Positions 33,740 to 44,166 of a stretch of DNA of 64,000 bases are shown one piece after another (positions within the stretch are counted from its first letter, which is position 1; each line of letters begins with the position of its first letter). The DNA is taken from contig JAUNCL010000009.1 in the NCBI GenBank assembly GCA_030535235.1, positions 1 through 64,000 on the forward strand. Reading direction: 5' to 3'. The notes below the pieces were generated by a model. It worked only from the letters and a program-made list of their open reading frames with translations. It made no database searches and was not told where the DNA came from. This DNA comes from Bacillota bacterium (lineage in GTDB: Bacteria > Bacillota > Clostridia > Oscillospirales > Oscillospiraceae). A program made the translations under genes and the position numbers.

Positions 33740-36700
33740 ATGAACGATAAGAGACAAACACAGACTTGTCAGGAACAAGCGGTAAAGCAATTTCTGAGAG
33801 ATTATCTGGATAAAGCAAAAGATGCACAGGTGCTGAACAACATTCTGCGGGATATCGGCGGGTACTATGATGCGGATCGCGCCTATATCTTTGAGGCACA
33901 TACGGACCGAAGGGTATTCAATAATACCTTTGAGTGGTGCCGAGAAGGAGTTCATGCAGAGATTGACAATCTTCAGAATATTCCTATTGATGGAATGGAA
34001 TGCTGGTTTGAGGCATTTGAAGAGCAAGGGGAGTTCTATATCTCCTCCCTGTCTGATGACTATCACCCGGGCACAAAGACCTACGAGATTCTGGAACCGC
34101 AGGGCATCGAAAGTCTGATGGCGGCTCCCATCACGGTGAATGGTGAAGTGGTCGGCTTCCTTGGTGTGGACAACCCACGGAAGAATACCGATGCGCTGCT
34201 CCTGCTGTCCGTCGCGGCTTCCACCTGTTACAGCGAGGTTGCAACCGAGCGTATGATGCACGAAAAGCTGGCGGAGGTCAACAGGGCACTGATGGATCGG
34301 ATGCAGGTCATTCAATCCCTGGGCGAAATCTATACATCCATGTACTATATCGACCTGTCCACCGGACTCTTTACGGAGCTTTCCTCTGTAGATATCGTGA
34401 ATGCACACATCGGTGCGGCCGGCGACGCCCAGGAGCGACTGACCTATTTCAGCCATCACATGGTTGCACCGGAACACAAGGAAGAGGTGCTTGCGTTTAC
34501 CGATCTTTCCACGCTGAATGAACGCATGGCGCAGACCCGGATCGTATCCATGCAGTATCAGAGCACACTGTTTGGCGATTTGCAGACAGGCGGGACCTGG
34601 AGAGAGTGCTCGTTTATCGAGGGCGACCGGGACGCTGACGGACGGCTTGCCCATATCATTTTTACCACGAAATCCATTCATGACGTGAAGGTAAGAGAAC
34701 TGGAAGCCCTCAGAAAACTGCGGGATGAGATGGCAATCGCCGGAGCACTCAGCAGAGATTATCCTGATGTTGTGTTGCTTGATCTGGCAGATGACACCGC
34801 TGTGACCATCAAGCGCAACGGAACGGTCATTGCAGAAGATCAGAGAATCGTTCGACGCTCTTATCATGATACCTGGGACTACTATATTTCAAAATATGTT
34901 CTGGAGGAGGATCGGGACGCGCTTTGGGCCGCCATCTCGGTGGAAAAGGTGAAATCCGAGCTGGAAGACAGCGATGCGTATTCCTGCGGCTATCGTGTGA
35001 TCGCCGACGAAACGGGGGTTCATCATTATCAGGCGTCCTTTATCAGACTGTATTCATGGAATCATACGGAAAGTCAGATCATCCTGGGCTTCCGCTGTGT
35101 TGACGCGATCGTTGAGGAAGAGCGTAAAAACAGAGCGATTCAGGAAGAACAGCTCCACATTATCGGTGCGCTGAGCCAGGAGTACAGCAGCCTGTTCAAA
35201 ATTGATGCTAAGACAAGAAAAATGACCCTCTATCGGACCGATGGAATTGCATTTGATCCGGTAGTGCTGGAAAAGCTGCTTGCCCTTGGGGACTATGAGA
35301 TTATTTTGTCGAAATACATTGATGCGTTTGTTGTCCCGGAGGACCGTGACCGGCTGAAGGAATCCATCGTGCTTTCTGTTCTGATGGAAAAAGTCCCGGA
35401 GGTGGGACTGTATAAGCTTGGGTACAGACGAATGAAGGATGGCGTCATTACCTACTATGAAATGAACACGGCAAAAACGGTGGACAGCAGCGGAACCGTC
35501 ACGTTTATCCTGGGCCTGCGGGATGTGGACGAGGAAGCGCGGCGCCAGCTGAAGCAGACCAGAGAGATGGAAGTGCAGCGTGAAATCATTGAAGGCCTTG
35601 GCTCAGAATATTATTCTGTCCTTTTGGTGAACCCTGAAACGGATACCGTTGCCTTCTACCGCACGTCAGATGAGTATATTGTCTCTACCAATGAACGTCT
35701 TTCCAGAAGCCGGAACTGTTGGTCAATGCTCATGCAAAGCTACGCTGCAGAACAGGTTTCGGATAGCAGTCGTGCCGAGTATCTGGAGAAACTGTCTTTA
35801 GAGTATATCCGTGCCAGGGATGAGGACTACTCGGTAACCGCTGAAGTGCTGATCAATGGAGAATTCCATTATATTCAGCTGCGGGTGGCATATGTCCATG
35901 AAACAGACGGTAGCCATGTGGTTGTTATCGGAACGCGGGATGTGGATGACCTGATTCAGAAAGAGCGCCAGCAGGAAATAGCGCTGCAGGCAGCATTTGA
36001 CGCTGCGGAAGCCGCAAACAGGGCAAAGACTGATTTCCTGTCCCATATGTCTCATGATATCCGAACACCCATGAACGGAATTATTGGCATGACCGCCATC
36101 GCCGCAGCCCATATTGATGATAAGGAACGGGTGCAGGACTGCCTGAAGAAGACCACCCAGGCAAGCAAGCACCTTCTCAGCCTCATCAATGAAGTCCTGG
36201 ATATGAGCAAAATTGAATCGGGCAAGGTGGATTTGGTGGAAGAAGAATTCAGTTTTTCGGATCTGATTGATAATCTGCTTACCATGACCAACGCCCAGAT
36301 TGCAGAGCACCATCATGAGCTCTCCGTGAATATCTCCGGTGTGACCCATGAGGCGGTGGTGGGAGACAGCCTGCGCATCCAGAAGGTCTTTACCAACCTG
36401 ATGAGCAACGCGGTGAAGTACACGCCGGATGGCGGAAAAATCAAGCTTTCTATTTCTGAAAGACCTTCTCTGCACCCGAAAGTCGGATGTTTTGAAATCG
36501 TCTTTGAAGACAACGGGATCGGTATGAGCGAAGAATTTCAAAAGCAGATTTTTGAGCCGTTTACACGATCCAACGATGACAACCAGGTCAATAAAGTGCA
36601 GGGAACAGGTCTTGGAATGGCAATCAGCCGTAACATTGTCCGCATGATGGGCGGCGATATCAAGGTGGAAAGCAAGCTGGGCGTGGGTTCCCGCTTTACG

Positions 36701-37579
36701 GTCACCATGTATCTGAAACTTCAGGATGCCGCAGTCATCCAGTATGATAAATTTCTTGATCTGGATGTGTTGGTGGCGGATGATGATGCGCTCAGTCTGG
36801 AATCCTGCTGCGGAATGCTGAATGACCTCGGCATGAAAGCGGAGGGGGTTTCCACAGGGGCTGAGGCTGTGGAAAAGGTCGTAGCTCACCATCAGAGGAA
36901 TCAAGACTATTTTGCCTGCGTCATTGACTGGAGGATGCCGGATATGGATGGAATTGCCACCACGCGGGCCATCCGGAAGGCAGTGGGAAAGGATGTGCCA
37001 ATCATCATTATCTCCGCCTACGACTGGTCGGATATCGAGCAGGAAGCCCGCACCGCCGGGGCCAATGCCTTTATCAGCAAACCGCTGTTCCGCTCCAGGC
37101 TGGTAAAAACCTTCAGCTCCCTTGTGGGAAATGATGATTCTGATGAGCAGGAAACGCCTTTTGTTGCGCTGGATACAATAGATCTTAAGGGGAGCCGTAC
37201 CCTCCTGGTAGAAGACAATGCGCTGAATGCTGAGATTGCAACGGAAATCCTGGAAATGACCGGACTGACTGTGGAGCACGCAGCGGATGGCGTGGAAGCT
37301 GTTGACAGAATGGCCGCGTGTGACGATGGATATTACGACATAGTTTTCATGGATATCCAGATGCCGAGAATGAACGGCTATGACGCGGCGAGGGCGATCC
37401 GTGCCATGGACCGGCGCTATTGCAAACAAGTGCCCATTGTCGCCATGACGGCAAATGCATTTGCTGAAGATGTTCATGGGGCGAAGACGGCGGGCATGAA
37501 TGAGCATATTGCCAAACCCCTCGATCTGAATACACTTGCCAAAATACTGAAAAAGTGGATGGAGAAAAGTCCTCAGTAA
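33740..37579 (+). CDS. Hybrid histidine kinase: GAF, four PAS-like modules, HisKA, HATPase, two receivers
   Basis: 1279 residues from ATG 33740 (GGTGGAGGTG upstream; an in-frame start at 33638 has no ribosome site). No membrane helix, so cytosolic. GAF domain at about 35-180 ([18 protein letters not shown]). Four similar PAS-like units follow (starts near 195, 345, 475 and 625), each beginning with a pattern like [13 protein letters not shown]. HisKA with H772 in [17 protein letters not shown]; HATPase with [16 protein letters not shown] and GTGLGMAIS. Receiver 1 (about 1010-1130) has a complete acceptor ([12 protein letters not shown]); receiver 2 (about 1150-1275) has [12 protein letters not shown]. 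Probably feeds a phosphorelay with the genes downstream. Confidence 0.88.
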   Translation: MNDKRQTQTCQEQAVKQFLRDYLDKAKDAQVLNNILRDIGGYYDADRAYIFEAHTDRRVFNNTFEWCREGVHAEIDNLQNIPIDGMECWFEAFEEQGEFYISSLSDDYHPGTKTYEILEPQGIESLMAAPITVNGEVVGFLGVDNPRKNTDALLLLSVAASTCYSEVATERMMHEKLAEVNRALMDRMQVIQSLGEIYTSMYYIDLSTGLFTELSSVDIVNAHIGAAGDAQERLTYFSHHMVAPEHKEEVLAFTDLSTLNERMAQTRIVSMQYQSTLFGDLQTGGTWRECSFIEGDRDADGRLAHIIFTTKSIHDVKVRELEALRKLRDEMAIAGALSRDYPDVVLLDLADDTAVTIKRNGTVIAEDQRIVRRSYHDTWDYYISKYVLEEDRDALWAAISVEKVKSELEDSDAYSCGYRVIADETGVHHYQASFIRLYSWNHTESQIILGFRCVDAIVEEERKNRAIQEEQLHIIGALSQEYSSLFKIDAKTRKMTLYRTDGIAFDPVVLEKLLALGDYEIILSKYIDAFVVPEDRDRLKESIVLSVLMEKVPEVGLYKLGYRRMKDGVITYYEMNTAKTVDSSGTVTFILGLRDVDEEARRQLKQTREMEVQREIIEGLGSEYYSVLLVNPETDTVAFYRTSDEYIVSTNERLSRSRNCWSMLMQSYAAEQVSDSSRAEYLEKLSLEYIRARDEDYSVTAEVLINGEFHYIQLRVAYVHETDGSHVVVIGTRDVDDLIQKERQQEIALQAAFDAAEAANRAKTDFLSHMSHDIRTPMNGIIGMTAIAAAHIDDKERVQDCLKKTTQASKHLLSLINEVLDMSKIESGKVDLVEEEFSFSDLIDNLLTMTNAQIAEHHHELSVNISGVTHEAVVGDSLRIQKVFTNLMSNAVKYTPDGGKIKLSISERPSLHPKVGCFEIVFEDNGIGMSEEFQKQIFEPFTRSNDDNQVNKVQGTGLGMAISRNIVRMMGGDIKVESKLGVGSRFTVTMYLKLQDAAVIQYDKFLDLDVLVADDDALSLESCCGMLNDLGMKAEGVSTGAEAVEKVVAHHQRNQDYFACVIDWRMPDMDGIATTRAIRKAVGKDVPIIIISAYDWSDIEQEARTAGANAFISKPLFRSRLVKTFSSLVGNDDSDEQETPFVALDTIDLKGSRTLLVEDNALNAEIATEILEMTGLTVEHAADGVEAVDRMAACDDGYYDIVFMDIQMPRMNGYDAARAIRAMDRRYCKQVPIVAMTANAFAEDVHGAKTAGMNEHIAKPLDLNTLAKILKKWMEKSPQ

Positions 37580-37622
37580 TTTTTCTCCGGAACGCAGTCG
37601 AATACGAGGAAACGAAATAAGT

Positions 37623-37650
37623 GGAGTGCCTTCCGGTGTGAGGGCACTCC
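37623..37650. other. Hairpin after the hybrid kinase gene
   Basis: GGAGTGCC pairs with GGCACTCC around a 12-base loop. No T-run follows on either strand, so termination is doubtful. Confidence 0.4.
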
Positions 37651-37711
37651 AAAATGCTATTCGAATCCATTCAGATGTTAAAAATAATCCTCATAGATTA
37701 GGGGAAGATTA

Positions 37712-37740
37712 TTGTGCTTATATGTCTTTTGTGCTATACT
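37712..37740 (+). promoter_or_regulatory. Promoter of the HTH-receiver gene
   Basis: TTGTGC, 17 bases, TATACT. The start codon lies 51 bases after the -10 box, so this gene can be expressed apart from the upstream kinase. Confidence 0.6.
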
Positions 37741-37791
37741 GACACAAAAGGAAATGATAGCGCAGCGTACACGGAAAGGAGGAGTGAAGAT

Positions 37792-38673
37792 ATGACGACG
37801 ACGGAAACAATCAATATCGTTTGCGCCGAGCTCGGAATTTCAAAGGCTGAACTGGCAAAGAGAATGGGGATGCTTCCGTCTTCTTTATACAGAAAACTTG
37901 CCAGAGAAAGCATGACGTTTGAAGAGCTGCAGAAATGTCTTGATGTGTTGGGGGTCACGATCGAGTTTGAACTGCAATACCCGGACGGCAATACCCGCAG
38001 TTCACAGGCGAATCATGAGATGCTCCTGGAAAGAATGGATTTGTTGGAAACAGAACTGGAAGCGGCGAGAAAAGCAGCGGAATTTCAAAACAAATCATTA
38101 AGGGATTTACGGACAGAGATGAACAGCGCCGTCGGATATGCAGAACTTGTCGGGAGACATGGCTCCAAAGCGGAGGAATACATGGGGAAGCTCCAGAGGG
38201 TTCTTACCAACATGGAGGCGACCATAGCCTATGCCCTTGGGGAGGCGCTGGAGGATGTGCCGGAAGCGGAAGACCCGGAGGACATCGAAGCATTAAAGGG
38301 AAAGAGAGTGCTCCTTGTGGATGACAACGAACTGAATCGTGAGATCCTGAAGGAAGTGCTTGTGGATCACGGCCTCCTGGTGGAGGAAGCGGATAACGGA
38401 AGCAAAGCGATTGCAGCGGTGAAAGGGAACGAGCCCGGTTACTATCACTTTATCCTGATGGATATTGAAATGCCGGTGATGGATGGATACGAGGCAACCA
38501 TGAAGATACGGAAACTTCCGAATCGAATCCGGGCAAATATTCCCGTTATCGCGCTGACCGCAAACGCGGTTCCTGAGAATCGGGAGAGGGCGTCCGCCGT
38601 GGGCATGGATGACTTCCTTGTAAAGCCGACCAATTCAGTGCGTCTGCTGAGTAGTCTGGTAAAATTCCGGTGA
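37792..38673 (+). CDS. XRE-type HTH, vestigial kinase dimerisation domain and receiver domain
   Basis: 293 residues from ATG 37792 (AAAGGAGGAGTGA upstream). Residues 5-60: Cro/XRE-like HTH (CAELGISKAELAKRMGM, SSLYRKLA). Residues 72-98: coiled coil. Residues 98-155: helices that align in register with the HisKA domains of the two kinases here; FQNKSLRDLRTEMNSAVGY against [19 protein letters not shown], so the phospho-acceptor His is Arg104. No HATPase. Residues 170-293: complete receiver (D177/D178, D224 in ILMDIEMPVMDGY, T257, K278). Likely DNA-binding endpoint of the phosphorelay, docked through its DHp-like segment. The role is inference; the architecture is seen. Confidence 0.82.
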   Translation: MTTTETINIVCAELGISKAELAKRMGMLPSSLYRKLARESMTFEELQKCLDVLGVTIEFELQYPDGNTRSSQANHEMLLERMDLLETELEAARKAAEFQNKSLRDLRTEMNSAVGYAELVGRHGSKAEEYMGKLQRVLTNMEATIAYALGEALEDVPEAEDPEDIEALKGKRVLLVDDNELNREILKEVLVDHGLLVEEADNGSKAIAAVKGNEPGYYHFILMDIEMPVMDGYEATMKIRKLPNRIRANIPVIALTANAVPENRERASAVGMDDFLVKPTNSVRLLSSLVKFR

Positions 38674-38772
38674 ATCGTCGGGAGGAGGGAAAAAGACGCA
38701 AGGGAGAGGAAAGCAGGCGGCTTTGCGGCTGCCGGGATTGTGCAGACAAAAACGATGAGAGGAAGAAGAAAG

Positions 38773-40674
38773 ATGAAAACAAAGAGATTGCTGTGTCTGC
38801 TGCTTGCAGTCGTCATGGCAGCAACGATGCTGGCCGGCTGCGGCAGCCAAAACGAGGGCGCCGGAAACAAAGGGGACGACGGCAAAATTTCCATCAGCAT
38901 GTACATGTGGGACCGGTCCATGCTCAAGGAGCTGTCTCCCTGGCTGGAGGAGAAGTTCCCCGAGATCGAGTTTACCTTTGTCCAGAGCTTCAACACCATA
39001 GAATACTACAAGGACCTGCTGGCCCGGGGTGAGGAGATTCCCGACATCATCACTTGCCGCCGGTTCTCCCTGAATGACGCGGCCCCTCTGGCCGATCACC
39101 TCATGGACCTGAGCCAGACCGAGGTGGCCGGCACCTTCTACTCCAGCTACCTGGAAGTGAACCGGGAGACCAGCGGTGCCATCCGCTGGCTGCCCATGTG
39201 CGCCGAGGTGGACTGCACCATGGCCAACAAGGACCTGTTTGACCAGTACGGCATCCCCCTGCCCACCAATTACGAGGAATTCGTTGCCGCCATCGACGCT
39301 TTCGAGGCGGTGGGCATCAAGGGGTATCAGACCGACTGGGGCTATGACTACACTTGTCTGGAGACCATGCAGGGCTGTGCCATCCCGGAGCTGATGAGCC
39401 TGGAGGGTACCCAGTGGCGCATGGAGTATGAGAGTGAGACCGAGGAGGAGCAGGTGGGTCTGGACAATGTGGTCTGGCCCAAAGTGTTTGAGAAATATGA
39501 GCAGTTCCTGAAAGACGTCCGCTTCCAGCCCGGCGATGAGGAGCTGCAGTTCAGCAAGACCATGGAGCCGTACTTTGCGGGCCAGACCGCCATGGTCCGC
39601 AACACGGCGGCTCTGGCGGACGACATCACGAAGGAGCGGGGCATCAACAGCGTCATCCTGCCCTATTTCGGCGAGACCAGCGAGGACAACTGGCTGCTGA
39701 CCTACCCCATGTGCCAGCTGGCCGTGTCCAGCACCGTGGAGCAGGACGAGGCCAAGCGGAAAGCCGTGCTGGAAGTGCTGTCCGCCATCTTCAGCGAGGA
39801 GGGCCAGAAGCACGTGGCCGCCGGCACCTCCGTGCTGTCCTACAACAAGGAAGTGAAGATCACCCCCACCCCGCCCCTGGCATATGTGCAGGACTGCATC
39901 GACAGAAACCACCTGTATATGCGTCTGGCCTCCACGGAGGTGTTCTCCATCTCCCAGGACGTGGGCCACAAGATGATGACCGGCGAGTATGACGCCAAGA
40001 GCGCGTATGAGGCCTTCGACGCCCAGATCACCAACTATGTGAACCCGGAGGCGGAGGAGATCCTGTTCACCCAGGAGACCGCCTATTCCAATGACTTCAC
40101 CGAACACGGCAGCGCTGCGGCGTCTTCTCTGATGAACACCATCCGGGACTCCATGGAGGCCGACATCGCCATCGGCTATTCCCCCGTGGCCAGCACCTCC
40201 ATCTATGCCGGGGACTATACCCTGCAGCAGGCCAAGTGGGTTTTGACGGCAAGAAATGCCGTCTACCAGGGGGAATACACCGGCGAGGAAGTCCGCCGGT
40301 TCATGGACTGGCTGGTGAACATGAAGGAGGACGGCTCCAATCCCATCCACCACCGCAACCTGATGCCCGTCACCAGCGGCCTGGAATACACCGTCACCGA
40401 GTACGAGCGGGGCCGGTTCCGCCTGGAGGAGATCACCGTGGACGGCAAGCCCCTGGACGACAGCGCCGTCTACACCCTGCTGCTGGTGGGTGCGGACACC
40501 TTCCTGGAGCATGAGACCTTCTGCAACTGCCCCATGCCCGACGACCTGAAGGCGAAGCGGGAGGACTATCTGGTGGACGATTTCTCCAGTCAGGAGTGCA
40601 TGCAGGAGGCGCTGGAGAAAACCAGGCAGTTCCTGGAGCCCACGGAGTATGTGACCATTCTGCCGGGGGAATAA
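38773..40674 (+). CDS. Lipoprotein fusing a solute-binding protein to a 5'-nucleotidase C-terminal domain
   Basis: 633 residues from ATG 38773; the ribosome site GAGGAAGAAG is modest. Lipobox ATMLAGCGS. Residues about 30-440 are an SBP_bac_8-like binding protein (ISISMYMWDRSMLKELSPWL, IPDIITCRR, YFAGQTAMVR). Residues about 445-590 follow the 5'-nucleotidase C-terminal domain order: SLMNTIRDSMEADIAIGYSP, then YTGEEVRRFMDWL, NLMPVTSGLEYTVTEYERG, ITVDGKPLDDSAVYTLLLVG. The metallophosphoesterase half of 5'-nucleotidases is absent, so no hydrolysis is expected; nucleotide or nucleoside binding is possible. No ABC permease or ATPase gene nearby. The sensor kinase gene starts 34 bases later. Confidence 0.8.
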   Translation: MKTKRLLCLLLAVVMAATMLAGCGSQNEGAGNKGDDGKISISMYMWDRSMLKELSPWLEEKFPEIEFTFVQSFNTIEYYKDLLARGEEIPDIITCRRFSLNDAAPLADHLMDLSQTEVAGTFYSSYLEVNRETSGAIRWLPMCAEVDCTMANKDLFDQYGIPLPTNYEEFVAAIDAFEAVGIKGYQTDWGYDYTCLETMQGCAIPELMSLEGTQWRMEYESETEEEQVGLDNVVWPKVFEKYEQFLKDVRFQPGDEELQFSKTMEPYFAGQTAMVRNTAALADDITKERGINSVILPYFGETSEDNWLLTYPMCQLAVSSTVEQDEAKRKAVLEVLSAIFSEEGQKHVAAGTSVLSYNKEVKITPTPPLAYVQDCIDRNHLYMRLASTEVFSISQDVGHKMMTGEYDAKSAYEAFDAQITNYVNPEAEEILFTQETAYSNDFTEHGSAAASSLMNTIRDSMEADIAIGYSPVASTSIYAGDYTLQQAKWVLTARNAVYQGEYTGEEVRRFMDWLVNMKEDGSNPIHHRNLMPVTSGLEYTVTEYERGRFRLEEITVDGKPLDDSAVYTLLLVGADTFLEHETFCNCPMPDDLKAKREDYLVDDFSSQECMQEALEKTRQFLEPTEYVTILPGE

Positions 40675-40708
40675 AAAACCGCACGGAAGCGGAAAGGAGG
40701 GCTGCGCC

Positions 40709-43207
40709 ATGAAAAAACGATTGCTTGCCCTGCTGCTGACCCTTGGGTTGGCGGCAGGGCTGGGTTGGGCCGGCTTTGCCTACTTTGGTTTTGTATCTCA
40801 GACCATTTACGAAGAGAGCACAGCCCACCTCACCGAAATCTTTCATCAGGCCAACCAGGCTCTGTATAACCTGGTTTCGGTCAACTGGAGCCGGATGCGG
40901 ATGTGGACGCCCTATCTGGAGACCGCAGAAAGCGAAGCGGATGTTGTGGCCTATGTGAACCAGGCCCGGGAGGAGAGCAATTTCACCGATTTCTATTTCA
41001 TCTCCCGGAACGGCGAATATCTCACCCTGACAGGGGACAGAGGCTATCTGGAGCTGCGGAATCAGCTTGCGGATCTGATCCTGGAAAAGCAGCCGGTGGT
41101 GGCCAACTCTGTTGTCCCGGACCAGCCGGAGATCATGGTGTTTGCCATTCCCGCCGGGCAGGGCAGTTACCGTGCGTTCACCTATGAGGCCATCGCCATC
41201 ACCTATAACAACTCCGACCTGGTGGATGCTTTGAAGATCTCTGCCTTCGACGGACAGGCCAGCACCTTTGCGGTGCTGCCCGATGGCCGGGTGGTGGTGG
41301 ATAACAGCAGCGAGAATCTGCAGGATTGCCACAATCTCCTTTCGATGCTGGAAGAATCGGAAAGCCTGACCGATGAGGAAATCGCCGCCCTGCGGAAGGA
41401 CTTTCTGACCGGACATTCCGGTTCGATGGTGCTTGACATCCATGACAGGTCCTATTATCTGGTGTATGAGTCTGCAAACTTTCAGAACTGGACGGTTGTA
41501 GGTATTGTACCCGCCGATGTGGTCAACGCCAGCATGAACAAGCTTCAGTCCACTACCATGCTTGTGGTGTCGGGAATTGCCATCGCGCTGGCCGTGCTGT
41601 TTCTGCTGCTGGTGATCCAGCAAAACCGGCAGAAGCTGAAACGGAAGGACAATGAGCTGCTTGCCCGTGACGAGCTGTTCTCCAAGCTGTCCATCAATGT
41701 GGACGATGTCTTCCTGATGATGGACGCAAAGGATCTTCGTGTGGAATATGTAAGTCCCAATATTGAAAAGCTGATTGGGATTTCGGAGCAGGAGGTTCTC
41801 AACGATATTCATGCCCTCGAGCATCTGATCCGGACAGACGAATCGGTTCACGTATTGGATCAACTGTCGAAAATTCTGCCCGGCGAGCAATGCGAGTGGG
41901 ACAGAGAGTACATCCACCAGAAGACCGGTGAGGAGATGTGGTTCCGCGTGGTGGCCTTCTGCACGGATATTCAGGGCGAGAAGAAGTATATTCTGGATCT
42001 GTCTGACCGCACCAAGGACAAGAAGATCAATCAGAAGCTTGCCGACGCGGTCCACACCGCGGAGAATGCCAGCCGCGCCAAGACCACCTTCCTGAACAAC
42101 ATGTCCCATGACATCCGAACCCCCATGAATGCCATCATTGGCTTTACCAATATCGCGCTGAAACAGAAGCCGAAACCAGAGGTAAGGAACTGCCTCCACA
42201 AGATCAGCAATAGCTCCGAGCATCTGCTGACCCTGATCAATGATGTTCTGGACATCAGCCGTATTGAGAGCGGCAAAATCAAATTTGCCCCCATCCCCGT
42301 GGATATCACAGCGGTGGCAGACACGGTGCTCAGCATTATGCAGGGCTTCCTGTCCGACCGGAATATTGCATTCCGCACCGATCTGGCGATACCGGAGACG
42401 CCCTATGTGCTGGCCGATGCCGTGCGTATCCGGGAGGTGCTGGTGAATATCCTGGGCAATGCGGTGAAATTTACAGAGGACGGCGGCGCCATCGACTTTG
42501 CAGTCAGCTACCATCCCGGCGGAGATGACCGCCACATCGTGGTACGCTATCGGGTGGCGGATACCGGCGTAGGCATGAGCGAGGGATTTGTAGAGCACAT
42601 CTTCGATGAGTTTTCTCAGGAGGAAAACGGCGCCCGGACACAGTATAAGGGCACCGGCCTGGGCATGGCCATCACAAAGCGGTATGTCGATCTGATGGGC
42701 GGCACCATCTCTGTGGAGAGCAAAAAGGACGTGGGTTCCACCTTCACAGTAGAGATTCCCATGGAGCTGACCGAGGAAAGCAAGGTTCAGAAGCAGGATC
42801 TTCCTGCCGTTGAGGCGAACCTGATGGGCGTAAAGATCCTGCTGGCGGAGGACAATGACCTGAACGCGGAAATTGCAACGGTGCAGCTGGAGGAACTGAG
42901 CATTCAGGTGACCAGAGTCGCCGACGGCAAGGAAGCAGTCAAAACCTTCGCAGAGAATCCGCCGGATACCTTTGACATGATCTTTATGGATATCATGATG
43001 CCGGAAATGAACGGTTATGAAGCCACAGCTGCCATCCGGGCCATGCAGGATCACCCGGATGCCCGCAGGATTCCTATCATCGCCATGACGGCGAACGCCT
43101 TTGCTGAGGATGTTCAGGCCTCTTTAGATGCAGGTATGGATGGCCATATTGCCAAGCCGATCGTTATGGATGAGGTGATCAAGGAAATTGCGCGAAATCT
43201 TAATTGA
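40709..43207 (+). CDS. Membrane hybrid histidine kinase: Cache, PAS, HisKA, HATPase, receiver
   Basis: 832 residues, AAAGGAGGG upstream. One membrane helix at about 5-25, an extracellular double-Cache-like domain (30-285; [20 protein letters not shown]), a second helix at about 287-308, then PAS (about 325-440; [20 protein letters not shown]). HisKA has H467 in [17 protein letters not shown]; HATPase has [19 protein letters not shown] and GTGLGMAIT. Receiver at about 708-828 with [12 protein letters not shown]. No DNA-binding domain. The adjacent lipoprotein is a good candidate for its external partner. The gene ends near a rearrangement border. Confidence 0.9.
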   Translation: MKKRLLALLLTLGLAAGLGWAGFAYFGFVSQTIYEESTAHLTEIFHQANQALYNLVSVNWSRMRMWTPYLETAESEADVVAYVNQAREESNFTDFYFISRNGEYLTLTGDRGYLELRNQLADLILEKQPVVANSVVPDQPEIMVFAIPAGQGSYRAFTYEAIAITYNNSDLVDALKISAFDGQASTFAVLPDGRVVVDNSSENLQDCHNLLSMLEESESLTDEEIAALRKDFLTGHSGSMVLDIHDRSYYLVYESANFQNWTVVGIVPADVVNASMNKLQSTTMLVVSGIAIALAVLFLLLVIQQNRQKLKRKDNELLARDELFSKLSINVDDVFLMMDAKDLRVEYVSPNIEKLIGISEQEVLNDIHALEHLIRTDESVHVLDQLSKILPGEQCEWDREYIHQKTGEEMWFRVVAFCTDIQGEKKYILDLSDRTKDKKINQKLADAVHTAENASRAKTTFLNNMSHDIRTPMNAIIGFTNIALKQKPKPEVRNCLHKISNSSEHLLTLINDVLDISRIESGKIKFAPIPVDITAVADTVLSIMQGFLSDRNIAFRTDLAIPETPYVLADAVRIREVLVNILGNAVKFTEDGGAIDFAVSYHPGGDDRHIVVRYRVADTGVGMSEGFVEHIFDEFSQEENGARTQYKGTGLGMAITKRYVDLMGGTISVESKKDVGSTFTVEIPMELTEESKVQKQDLPAVEANLMGVKILLAEDNDLNAEIATVQLEELSIQVTRVADGKEAVKTFAENPPDTFDMIFMDIMMPEMNGYEATAAIRAMQDHPDARRIPIIAMTANAFAEDVQASLDAGMDGHIAKPIVMDEVIKEIARNLN

Positions 43208-43344
43208 GTAAACAGTATACGAAAGAGGTTGCCGCTGCCGTCAGGCTGCGAATACGCAGTCGAGAAAAGCACCGAATCGTTCCTCCGGGTACGGTATTCC
43301 ATATCCGTCCGGTACGAGCCACTTTACGTATACGATTGGACGTG

Positions 43345-43593
43345 CCGCAATATAGCATTCCCCCAGGCGGCGTCGAAGGTGAGAGAGCAGACTTTATAGT
43401 CCCGCTGTACGCAGTAGATGGGGAGCTGGCGGTCGGTGGTGGAGGCGGTGACGTAGGTGGGGAGGTTGGTGACCAGGCACAGGGCCAGGACAGCCAGAAC
43501 GGCCCCGGGAATGGCCAAGAATCGTTTCCGCAGGAAGAGGACCCGGTGGCCTTTCCTCTGGTCCCGGGTCTGTTTGGGGCGAAGGTGCTTCAT
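43345..43593 (-). pseudogene. Truncated polysaccharide deacetylase (N-terminal remnant)
   Basis: About 79 residues of a membrane-anchored NodB-type deacetylase survive: a helix (LAIPGAVLAVLALCLVTNL) and the start of the catalytic domain, LPIYCVQRDYKVCSLTFDAAWGN. In intact PdaB-like proteins the motif continues EDT and about 170 more residues. Here homology stops right after GN, near 43356, and unrelated codons lead to a stop at 43324. The rest is not found in the window. The catalytic half is missing, so the product would be inactive. The break abuts the signalling island. Confidence 0.75.
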
Positions 43594-43710
43594 GAGGATC
43601 CCGTCCTTTCTTCGTTTCTTATAGAAAGAACCTATGCGCCGGAGAAAAATTCATGCGGGAAAGGGAGAAAAAGGACGGGCCCGGCTTTGTCCCGCAGCCG
43701 GGCAAGAAGA

Positions 43711-43736
43711 CAAAAAAGCCGGTCTTTTGACCGGCT
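43711..43736 (-). terminator. Minus-strand terminator or attenuator before the deacetylase remnant
   Basis: Read on the minus strand: AGCCGGTC-aaaa-GACCGGCT followed by TTTTTTG. It lies about 120 bases before the remnant's start codon; it may attenuate that gene or end an unseen minus-strand transcript. Confidence 0.7.
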
Positions 43737-43838
43737 AACATATCTAATATAGCACCATCCCGGCGGAGGGTCAAGGGAGCTGCCCCCGGTGAAGCCAAAA
43801 TCTCTGTTTTGTACGATTTTGCGCGGTGCAATTTGAAC

Positions 43839-43878
43839 AAGTTTGCGGCTTGCAAACTTTTGTTTCTTGTGCTATATT
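43839..43878 (+). promoter_or_regulatory. Promoter of the candidate noncoding RNA, overlapped by a palindrome
   Basis: TTGCAA (43850-43855), 17 bases, TATATT (43873-43878). The perfect palindrome AAGTTTGC-ggctt-GCAAACTT (43839-43859) covers the -35 box. It may be an operator, or the stem of a terminator since TTTTGTTTC follows. Confidence 0.5.
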
Positions 43879-43885
43879 ATAGTCA

Positions 43886-44166
43886 GAAACAGAAAGGGTG
43901 AGTCCAATGTACAGCTAACCCCGCAGCAAGAAATCCCACAACTTGCTGACGAAGCGTTTTTTCGAGCGAATCGTTCAACATAGAAAGCGACCTCACTTTT
44001 GAGGATGATATAAATGGAAAACATGTTGGAAACGGTATGTAGATCGAAGGAAACGTCAGTTGTCATGTGGAATCTGTAGAAAGAGAGGTTAAATGGATGT
44101 TAGATATTAAGAGCGTTCGATAACCCTTGACCGGGCTGGAGAGATCCGCTGGTCAAGGGTTATCAT
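43886..44166 (+). ncRNA. Candidate structured noncoding RNA, about 280 nt
   Basis: Bounded by the promoter just upstream and a perfect 14-bp terminator stem (GATAACCCTTGACC at 44119-44132 with 44151-44164, then ATTTTC). The DNA is clearly more AT-rich than the genes. It contains stems GCAGCAAG/CTTGCTG and CCTCA/TGAGG. There is no long reading frame; only a three-codon ORF (Met-Tyr-Ser, start 43907) with GGGTGAG before it. No known RNA family was recognised by eye (6S, tmRNA, RNase P and SRP signatures were looked for). The gap 43208-44485 otherwise holds the deacetylase remnant and the pncB promoters. Confidence 0.45.

Noticed and set aside
35798-37507. 569-codon minus-strand frame opposite the hybrid kinase
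   Set aside because: No recognisable domain and it covers the conserved HisKA, HATPase and receiver codons of the real gene.
37650-37675. ATTCGAATCC, a tRNA T-arm-like string
   Set aside because: No acceptor stem, anticodon arm or CCA context could be found around it on either strand.
33600-43330. Flanking att sites of an integrative element around the signalling island
   Set aside because: Short GCAGTCGA strings occur at 33632, 37592 and 43256 but are too short and not at consistent borders. No integrase gene is present.
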